Of a stretch of 19,206 nt of DNA, positions 13,844 through 19,206 are shown one piece after another (position 1 is the stretch's first letter; every line of letters begins with the position of its first letter). Where the stretch lies: the NCBI GenBank assembly GCA_905214435.1, contig CAJMMA010000037.1, forward strand, positions 1-19,206. The letters are read 5' to 3'. Source of the stretch: an uncultured bacterium (GTDB taxonomy: Bacteria; Actinomycetota; Coriobacteriia; Coriobacteriales; Coriobacteriaceae). Below the pieces are notes generated by a model, which saw nothing but the letters and a program-made list of their open reading frames with translations, had not been told where the DNA came from and did no database searches. A program made the translations under genes and the position numbers.

Positions 13844-14716
13844 CTACAGGCGCTTGAGAATCACGTAACGGTTGAGCTCGCCGCTGCGACCGTCGGCATG
13901 GAAGCGCTCAAGCTCGCGCACGGGGACCTCGCCGCTCTTGTAGAATGTGCGCACGCCGCGCACCAGGTCGGTGATCTGCTGATCGTCAAAGTGATGGCAA
14001 TAGCGGTAGGCGTGGCGGTCGTTTTGCCAGCCAATGAGGTGGTCGCCGGCTTCAAACTGTGCGGAATCGTAACCCTCAAACGGCGGGGTGAGCTCGGCGC
14101 GGGCTTCGGCGCGAACGGCCTTGCGCGCCATGCGCTCGTCGTTCATAAACTCCCAAAAGCTGATGGCGATGATGCCGCCTGGGCGCGTCTGGCGCACCAG
14201 GGCGTCGAGCACGCGTACGCGGTACTCGCATGACGGCACGTGGTGCATAAAGCCAAAGCAGACCGAGATGTCGGCGAGCGGGGCGTCGAAAAGCACGTCG
14301 GGTGTCTCGGCGGGGTTGAGCTTCATGAGGGCATCGAGTACGTCGAGTTCCTGGAAGTGCAGGTTGGGAATGCGCAGGGCGTGACCGTGCGCATCGATAG
14401 CCAAATCCTGGCACGAGTCAACACCATAGAACTCAAACGGGCAACTGGCATCTGCCGAGGGGTTTGCGCCGTCGACGCCCTTGGCGGCAAGTGCGCCGCC
14501 GGCGGCAAAGTTCTCGAATCGCATGTTGCCGCAGGCAAGATCGAAGACGCGGACGGGATGCTCGATCGTGGCGACGTCGAGCTGCTCGAGCGCTATGTCC
14601 ATGGTGCGTACCCAGCCGGGCCACGGTGCCTGGCGCGTATCGGAGAAGGAGGCGGAGTGCTCGCGATAGAACGTATTGTTGAGCTGAATGAGCGATGAGG
14701 CGAAATCGCGGTTCAC
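13844..14716 (-). CDS. class I SAM-dependent methyltransferase, substrate unknown
   Basis: Protein of 290 residues with a Rossmann methyltransferase core: VRVFDLACGNMRFENF is motif I, FYGVDSCQDLAI carries the acidic residue expected to bind the SAM ribose, and ISVCFGFMHHV followed by RPGGIIAISFWEF are motifs IV-V. The target cannot be assigned. I choose the GTG at 14716 (VNRDFASSL) because a strong GGAGGGAG Shine-Dalgarno (14733-14726) lies 9 bases upstream; the in-frame ATG at 14764 has no good ribosome site. It is divergent from the XRE regulator and precedes the TrmB-like gene. Confidence 0.82.
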   Translation of the reverse strand: MNRDFASSLIQLNNTFYREHSASFSDTRQAPWPGWVRTMDIALEQLDVATIEHPVRVFDLACGNMRFENFAAGGALAAKGVDGANPSADASCPFEFYGVDSCQDLAIDAHGHALRIPNLHFQELDVLDALMKLNPAETPDVLFDAPLADISVCFGFMHHVPSCEYRVRVLDALVRQTRPGGIIAISFWEFMNDERMARKAVRAEARAELTPPFEGYDSAQFEAGDHLIGWQNDRHAYRYCHHFDDQQITDLVRGVRTFYKSGEVPVRELERFHADGRSGELNRYVILKRL

Positions 14717-14794
14717 GGCGCGGAACTCCCTCCGTTGGCGGTGCGGAATAAACAGTACGACCATACTACCGTTAACGCCGCAACGGGGACAACC

Positions 14795-14837
14795 GAGCTG
14801 CGGGTCATTGCTTTGTTTGGACACATTTCCGCAGCTC
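14795..14837. promoter_or_regulatory. 9-bp inverted repeat overlapping the divergent promoters
   Basis: GAGCTGCGG (14795-14803) and CCGCAGCTC (14829-14837) are perfect inverted repeats 25 bases apart, the second touching the shared -10 region. A second pair, GACAACC (14788-14794) and GGTTGTC (14857-14863), brackets it. They may be operator half-sites for the divergent XRE regulator or a stem in the methyltransferase leader. Confidence 0.4.
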
Positions 14838-14844
14838 ATATATG
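14817..14844 (+). promoter_or_regulatory. possible promoter of the XRE/DUF4097 operon
   Basis: TTGGAC (14817-14822) and TATATG (14839-14844) are 16 bases apart on the plus strand. It would give a leader of about 130 bases before the ATG at 14984. It shares the CATATATG palindrome with the opposing promoter. Confidence 0.35.
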
Positions 14845-14865
14845 CCCGCAACCGCCGGTTGTCAA
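14837..14865 (-). promoter_or_regulatory. promoter of the methyltransferase gene
   Basis: On the minus strand a consensus TTGACA (14865-14860) and TATATG (14842-14837) are separated by exactly 17 bases. This is the best promoter match in the window. It predicts a leader of about 110 bases to the GTG at 14716. Confidence 0.6.
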
Positions 14866-14983
14866 AAATCTCACTAGAATAGGTGGCATGCTTTTGGCGG
14901 TGGCGGATAGATTTTTAACTGTGCAAGGCGCCTTAAGAACAAAAACGGTCCGGCGGCACGGCTGGCATCGCATAGGAGGAACC

Positions 14984-15697
14984 ATGAATGTAGAAACTGC
15001 GCAGCGGCTCGCCGACCTTCGTCGCAGCAAGGGTTTTAGCCAAGAAGGGCTGGCGCGAAAGCTGGGGCTGTCGCGCCAGGCGGTCAGTAAATGGGAGCGT
15101 GCGGAGAGCTCGCCCGATACCGAGAACCTGATCTCGCTCGCAAAACTCTATGGCGTGAGTTTGGACGAGCTCCTTAATCCGAGCGATGAGATCGAGGACG
15201 ATATCGAGTTTGAGAACGAGGACCGCGCCCGTCAGCGCGAGGCCGAGGCAGCGGAGCGCGCCCGTACCCATGAGGCAGCGGCACGTGCTACCGAGGCGGC
15301 AACGCAGGCGAGTGATGCCGCCGCCAAGGCGGCGCAAGCGGCAAGCTGGAGCGCGCAGGCCGCCAATGCCGCTACGGCGCAGGTGACGAGTGGCGGCGCA
15401 GCTGGCTCGACTCCGGTGAAAGGTCCGTTCCAGTCGTTTCCGTATTGGGCCGTGTGCTGGCTGCTGTTCTTTTTGCTGATGTTCCTGTTTGGTGGCTCCT
15501 TTGCTGCGCTGATCTTCTTTACAATCCCCATCTATCACTGGGTGGCGCGTGCGCTCGATGGCGATTGGGCACGCGGGGATATTCAGGTTGGTCCGGCGCC
15601 GGAGGCGGCTAAGGCTCAGGATGTTTCCGCTGCGGTTGATACTGACGTGGCATCCTCGACCGCCGCTGAGCCGAGCGCCAAAGAAGGTGATGAATGA
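14984..15697 (+). CDS. XRE-family HTH protein with membrane anchor
   Basis: Protein of 237 residues. Residues 5-62 are a Cro/CI-type helix-turn-helix (RRSKGFSQEGLARKLGLSRQ then AVSKWERAES). Residues about 68-140 are charged then alanine-rich and likely helical. Residues about 152-187 hold two hydrophobic membrane segments, and the tail is acidic and alanine-rich. It is therefore predicted to be a membrane-tethered DNA-binding regulator. AGGAGG (14974-14979) gives a strong ribosome site. The stop overlaps the next start (ATGA), so it is translationally coupled to the DUF4097 gene. Similar HTH plus DUF4097 pairs occur in Gram-positive envelope-stress loci; that role is inference. Confidence 0.85.
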   Translation: MNVETAQRLADLRRSKGFSQEGLARKLGLSRQAVSKWERAESSPDTENLISLAKLYGVSLDELLNPSDEIEDDIEFENEDRARQREAEAAERARTHEAAARATEAATQASDAAAKAAQAASWSAQAANAATAQVTSGGAAGSTPVKGPFQSFPYWAVCWLLFFLLMFLFGGSFAALIFFTIPIYHWVARALDGDWARGDIQVGPAPEAAKAQDVSAAVDTDVASSTAAEPSAKEGDE

Positions 15698-16593
15698 TGA
15701 AGCTCTCGCATGAGTCCAAGGTCCGCCTGGGCGTCGGTATCGGAGCGTTCGTGCTCATCATCGGGCTTATCTTTGGCACTTCGCGGATATTGTTTCATTT
15801 TGATGGCCCGTGGGATCTCGGCGATATTGCATCCGGTTTGTCCGGTATGGACGATGTGGTTGACGGGGACGATTCTTTGGATGGCGGTAACTATTCCGCT
15901 CAGTCTCGGCAGCTTTCGAGCGAAACGTTTGATGCCGACTCATTCCAGTCCCTTGACCTGGATGTGACATCGGGTGAGGTTGAGATCAAGTGCGTTTCCG
16001 GCGGGCAGGTGCGTGTCATCGAGAGCGGTCGTGTTGCAAAGGGGGTAGCTACCTACGATGCTGCCACTCAGAATCTGGCCGAGGTCAAGGGTTCTACACT
16101 CACGATTAGCCAGTTCGACTGCGATGACGAGCGCGCTATCGATCGTTCGGTCACCATCGAGCTGCCGCGGGATGTTGCGGATAACCTGGTCGGCATTACG
16201 GCGAGGGTGGGGTCGGGAGAACTGACGGTCGCGGACATTGCATGTCACGACTTCGAATTGACGTTGGACTCGGGAGACGTTGAGTTTGCGGGCACCGTAA
16301 CCGACACCTTGGATGCCGAGGTCGGTTCGGGCGATGTGGCGTTCGAGCTCTACCAGGCCCCCGCGAAGTCGATGGACGTAAGCGTGGGCTCGGGCGATGT
16401 GGAGATATCGGTTCCGAACTCTACGGGCTTTAAGGCGAGCCTCACCGTGGGCAGCGGTGACTTTGAGAGCGATTTCCTTCCGCTTGGCTACGATGGCGAG
16501 ACCATATTGAATGCTGAATTCGACAACGGTGACAAGTCTGCAACGTATCGTTTTAAGGTCGGTTCGGGCGACATGTCGTTTGATCCGGAGTGA
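15694..16593 (+). CDS. DUF4097-type beta-repeat protein with N-terminal membrane anchor
   Basis: Protein of 299 residues. A single hydrophobic segment (about 11-32) follows a short basic N terminus and places the rest outside the cytoplasm. After an acidic linker, residues 85-299 form repeated short beta-units marked by S-G-D/E-V at about 93, 174, 193, 212, 233, 254 and 291, the pattern of DUF4097/DUF4098 beta-solenoid proteins such as those next to LiaRS-type stress genes. There are no enzymatic motifs. ATG 15694 overlaps the stop of the upstream HTH gene; a second ATG at 15697 is equally possible. Probably a structural or sensory partner of the HTH protein. Confidence 0.82.
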   Translation: MMKLSHESKVRLGVGIGAFVLIIGLIFGTSRILFHFDGPWDLGDIASGLSGMDDVVDGDDSLDGGNYSAQSRQLSSETFDADSFQSLDLDVTSGEVEIKCVSGGQVRVIESGRVAKGVATYDAATQNLAEVKGSTLTISQFDCDDERAIDRSVTIELPRDVADNLVGITARVGSGELTVADIACHDFELTLDSGDVEFAGTVTDTLDAEVGSGDVAFELYQAPAKSMDVSVGSGDVEISVPNSTGFKASLTVGSGDFESDFLPLGYDGETILNAEFDNGDKSATYRFKVGSGDMSFDPE

Positions 16594-16640
16594 CATGCGG
16601 TTTTCGGAGATCGGTGCATATAGGCATGCTCTTTGATGGA

Positions 16641-16679
16641 GGCGCCGGGGCCGTGACTGGCTCCGGCGCCTTTGCCTTT
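16641..16679 (+). terminator. terminator of the XRE/DUF4097 operon
   Basis: GGCGCCGGGGC (16641-16651) pairs with GCTCCGGCGCC (16660-16670) at 10 of 11 positions around an eight-base loop and is followed by TTTGCCTTT. It lies 48 bases after the DUF4097 stop and immediately before the Elp3 gene. Confidence 0.8.
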
Positions 16680-16684
16680 ACAAT
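16679..16684 (+). promoter_or_regulatory. possible -10 hexamer for a leaderless Elp3 transcript
   Basis: TACAAT lies 6 bases before the Elp3 ATG, so transcription would start at or next to the start codon. No convincing -35 is seen; that region is occupied by the terminator stem. The ATG also lacks a properly spaced Shine-Dalgarno (GGGGG is only one base away). Both points are consistent with a leaderless mRNA, which is common in actinobacteria. Confidence 0.3.
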
Positions 16685-16690
16685 GGGGGC

Positions 16691-18598
16691 ATGGAACAGA
16701 TTATTTTGAACATACTCGAGGCTCTGCGTCGCGGCGAGACCGTGGACGACAAGACCCTCGTCAAACTGATACATGCCGAGGCGCGCCGCGAGGGTGCCGA
16801 CAAACGGGACCTGGCCAAGCGCCGACTGCTGCCGTTTTACCAGCGGGTTAAACGTGAGGAACCGGCTCGTTGGGCTGGGTGGAATGTCGACGCCGATCTG
16901 GAACGTCAACTGCTGCAGGTGCTGCGTATGAAGCCGCGCCGAACGGCCTCGGGCGTGGCGACCATTACCGTCATCACCAAGCCGTGGCCCTGTTCGGGCG
17001 ATTGCCTGTTTTGTCCCAACGATCTGCGCATGCCCAAGAGCTATCTGCATGCCGAGCCGGCGTGCGCCCGTGCGGAGCAAAACTGCTTTGACCCGTATCT
17101 GCAGGTGAGTGCTCGTTTGACCGCGCTTTCGCAAATGGGGCATGCAACCGACAAGATCGAGCTTATCGTTCTTGGCGGTACCTGGAGCGACTATCCGCAA
17201 GGGTATCAGGCATGGTTTATGTCGGAGCTTTTCCGTGCGCTCAATGACGACGCCGTCGCCGGCGTGGCGGCCAACCCCATGTTGGCGCGTCCGGGCATCA
17301 GCCGTGCCGAGGCGGGGCGTCTGCTCGATGACGCTCCCGCCGATGCCCTGCCGCCGGTGGTAGCAGAGCGTCGCGAGCGCTATCGGGCCGCCGGCATTGC
17401 GACAGACGAGGTCGAGCTTGCTGCCGGCGTTGCCGACGAGCAGGGACGTGTGGATGCTGCCGTGGGCGGCTATAACCGTGCGGTGCGTCGTCTGTACGGC
17501 CCCGGTACGCCGTGGGGCGAGGTCACCGAGTGGCAGACGGCAACGATGGAGGAGCTCGAGCGTCAGCAGCGCATTAACGAGACGGCGAAGCATCGCGTGG
17601 TGGGGCTCGTTATCGAGACGCGCCCCGATGCCGTAACGCCGCAGGCCCTCACGCTCATCCGCCGCCTGGGTTGCACCAAGATACAGATGGGCATCCAAAG
17701 CCTTGACCAGCACCTGCTCGATATCAACGAGCGCCGCATTTCGGTGGCGCAGATCGAGCGGGCGTTTTCGCTCGCGCGCCTGTTTGGCTTTAAGATCCAC
17801 GCGCACTTTATGCTCAACTTGTTGGGTGCTACGCCTGAGGGGGACAAGCGTGACTACGAGCGCTTTATGACCGAGGGCGCCTTTATGCCCGACGAGGTCA
17901 AGGTCTACCCGTGCGCGCTCATCGAGGGCTCGCATCTGGTGGGCTGTTACGAGCGTGGCGAGTGGCGCCCCTATACCGAGGAAGAACTGCTCGACGTGTT
18001 GGCCGATGACATCGTGGTGACGCCGGCGTTCTGCCGCATCAGCCGCATGATTCGCGACTTTAGTTCCGATGACATCATGGTGGGCAACAAGAAGCCCAAC
18101 CTGCGTCAGCTCGTCGAGAACCGCCTGGCTGCTCGGGGTGACGGTGCGACGGTGCGTGAGATCCGCTATCGCGAGATCAGCACGGCGGGTGCCGACCTGG
18201 ACGAGTTGACCCTTGATGAGGAAGTGGCGTACGAGACGCCGGTGACTTACGAGCACTTTTTGCAATGGGTGACGCCGCAGGGCAAAATCGCGGGTTTTTT
18301 GCGCCTGTCGCTGCCCGATCGCGCGTTTGTTGCCGCGCATGCGGACGAGTTGCCGACGGCGCCGGACGAGGCGATGATTCGCGAGGTGCACGTGTACGGC
18401 ATGGCGGCGCGCATGGGAGATCAAGGCCAGGCGGCTCAGCATCATGGACTGGGGCGGTCGCTGGTGGAGCGTGCGTGCCAGATGGCGCGGGACGCGGGCT
18501 ATGCGCGCATCAACGTGATCAGCGCGATCGGCACGCGTGAGTACTATCGTCATTTGGGTTTTTACGACCATGGCCTTTATCTGCAAAAGGAGCTCTAG
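16691..18598 (+). CDS. elp3: Elp3-family radical SAM / GNAT tRNA-modifying enzyme
   Basis: Protein of 635 residues expected to add a carboxymethyl-type group to wobble uridine 34 of tRNA using SAM and acetyl-CoA. The radical SAM cluster is C101-x3-C105-x2-C108 (CSGDCLFCP). ETRPD and IQMGIQSLDQHLLDINER follow, with HAHFMLNLLGATPEGDKRD and KVYPCALIEGS. The C-terminal GNAT domain (about 500-635) carries REVHVYG, an acetyl-CoA loop QHHGLGRSLVERA and GTREYYRHLGF. About 100 residues between WFMSELFRALND (about 173-185) and RINETAKHR (about 290) are much longer than in the roughly 450-550-residue relatives. The gene is followed without a gap by a spermidine-synthase-like gene. Confidence 0.93.
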   Translation: MEQIILNILEALRRGETVDDKTLVKLIHAEARREGADKRDLAKRRLLPFYQRVKREEPARWAGWNVDADLERQLLQVLRMKPRRTASGVATITVITKPWPCSGDCLFCPNDLRMPKSYLHAEPACARAEQNCFDPYLQVSARLTALSQMGHATDKIELIVLGGTWSDYPQGYQAWFMSELFRALNDDAVAGVAANPMLARPGISRAEAGRLLDDAPADALPPVVAERRERYRAAGIATDEVELAAGVADEQGRVDAAVGGYNRAVRRLYGPGTPWGEVTEWQTATMEELERQQRINETAKHRVVGLVIETRPDAVTPQALTLIRRLGCTKIQMGIQSLDQHLLDINERRISVAQIERAFSLARLFGFKIHAHFMLNLLGATPEGDKRDYERFMTEGAFMPDEVKVYPCALIEGSHLVGCYERGEWRPYTEEELLDVLADDIVVTPAFCRISRMIRDFSSDDIMVGNKKPNLRQLVENRLAARGDGATVREIRYREISTAGADLDELTLDEEVAYETPVTYEHFLQWVTPQGKIAGFLRLSLPDRAFVAAHADELPTAPDEAMIREVHVYGMAARMGDQGQAAQHHGLGRSLVERACQMARDAGYARINVISAIGTREYYRHLGFYDHGLYLQKEL

Positions 18599-19206
18599 AT
18601 GAACAAGCCGAATGTTTCTGCCGGCGTCGTTGCCGGCGTTGCTCTGGGAGCCGCGGCGCTTGGTGCGGCCGCTGTCGCTGTTCGTGCTGCCTGTCTGCAG
18701 GTCGCGAGGACCCGCAATGGGCTGGCACGTGTGAAGCGCGTGCACGATGAGGGCGGCGACGAAGTTCGCGTATTGGTGCAAGGCGGCGTCTACCAAAGCG
18801 CGAGCTATGTTGGCGATCGTTGGGCGGAGCCAGTCTTTGCGTACTATCGTGCATTTGACGATGTGTTTGAGGCCGAGGACGCAATGCGTGATGCTTACGG
18901 GCATGGTATCGACCGTATGCTCATGCTGGGCGGCGGCGGGTTTGCCTATCCCAAGTTTGCGCTGATGTCGCACGAGGGCCTGCGCATGGACGTCATCGAG
19001 TATGACGGAGAGATAACGCGCTTGGCGCGCCGTTGGTTCTATCTGGATGAACTGGAGCACGCGGTGGGCGATCGCCTGCGGGTGATTACCGCTGAGGCTC
19101 GCTCGTATCTGGGCGTGACGAGCGTGGGTCATCGTCGCTACGATGTGGTCGTGAGCGATTGCTTTGGCGGTGCCGAGCCCGTACGCGAGCTGGCGACGGT
19201 TGAGGC
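18599..19206 (+). CDS. spermidine-synthase-fold protein with N-terminal membrane segment (3' end beyond window)
   Basis: Open frame of at least 202 codons running off the window. The ATG directly follows the Elp3 stop (TAGATG), with AAGGAG upstream inside the Elp3 gene, so the two are translationally coupled. Residues about 7-35 are hydrophobic and alanine/glycine-rich, a likely membrane anchor. The rest resembles the spermidine synthase/SAM-methyltransferase fold: YYRAFDDVFEAE, MLMLGGGGFAYPKF as the nucleotide-binding glycine loop, MDVIEYDGEIT as the acidic strand end, and YDVVVSDCFGG. Whether it makes polyamines or is a fold relative of unknown substrate cannot be told from the partial sequence. 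Confidence 0.82.
   Translation, partial: MNKPNVSAGVVAGVALGAAALGAAAVAVRAACLQVARTRNGLARVKRVHDEGGDEVRVLVQGGVYQSASYVGDRWAEPVFAYYRAFDDVFEAEDAMRDAYGHGIDRMLMLGGGGFAYPKFALMSHEGLRMDVIEYDGEITRLARRWFYLDELEHAVGDRLRVITAEARSYLGVTSVGHRRYDVVVSDCFGGAEPVRELATVE

Noticed and set aside
15900..16593. DNA tandem repeat in the DUF4097 gene
   Set aside because: The periodic GGTTCGGGCGATGTG-like segments follow from the protein's beta-repeat motif and are not exact DNA repeats.
16553..19132. 859-codon open frame on the minus strand
   Set aside because: It is the antisense shadow of the Elp3 and spermidine-synthase-like genes; its translation has no family resemblance, and long antisense frames are common in GC-rich DNA.

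Overview
The window looks like chromosomal DNA from a host-associated anaerobic actinobacterium of the class Coriobacteriia, most likely Collinsella or a close relative. This is inference: coding DNA is GC-rich with G/C-biased third positions, a rubrerythrin suggests an anaerobe, and the protein set (DUF3516 helicase, DUF2130 coiled-coil protein, Elp3-type radical SAM protein, a DUF559/AbiEi-like nuclease-fold protein) fits that group. No rRNA, tRNA, CRISPR array or complete insertion sequence was seen.

Layout. 1-1598: a MocR/PdxR-type regulator (+) divergent from a gene of which only the first five codons are present. 1591-3132: a DUF559-type nuclease-fold gene bracketed by two direct copies of a 123-bp element. 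3203-3823: rubrerythrin (-) with its terminator and a palindrome upstream. 4081-6689: an iron-dependent alcohol dehydrogenase and an aldehyde dehydrogenase in tandem (+). 6710-7917: a row of small + strand genes: a possible short leader ORF, a HIRAN protein, a tiny acidic/basic protein and a metallophosphoesterase. 8056-9813: a large DUF2130 coiled-coil protein, converging on a Ski2-like helicase (9894-12575, -). 12698-12820: third copy of the 123-bp element. 12886-14716: TrmB-like tRNA methyltransferase and a second SAM methyltransferase (-). 14984-16593: a two-gene operon of a membrane-anchored XRE regulator and a DUF4097 protein (+). 16691 to the end: Elp3-type tRNA-modifying enzyme followed without a gap by a spermidine-synthase-fold membrane protein that runs off the window.

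The most unusual signal is the 123-bp element at 1591-1713, 3010-3132 and 12698-12820. All three copies align without gaps. They have near-identical terminal inverted repeats (CTAAGTGAGTAGACTTTTT and its complement) and a conserved core (TACCTGCGG) at the same offset, while the rest has diverged. The ends carry stop codons in all three inward frames, and two host genes end inside a copy. Two copies flank the nuclease-fold gene in direct orientation, giving a cassette-like arrangement. I cannot name this element from any described family.

Functional themes are tRNA modification (TrmB, Elp3), RNA/DNA handling (DUF3516 helicase, DUF2130, HIRAN, DUF559), aldehyde/alcohol redox and oxidative-stress defence. 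Most other genes are ordinary single-copy chromosomal genes.
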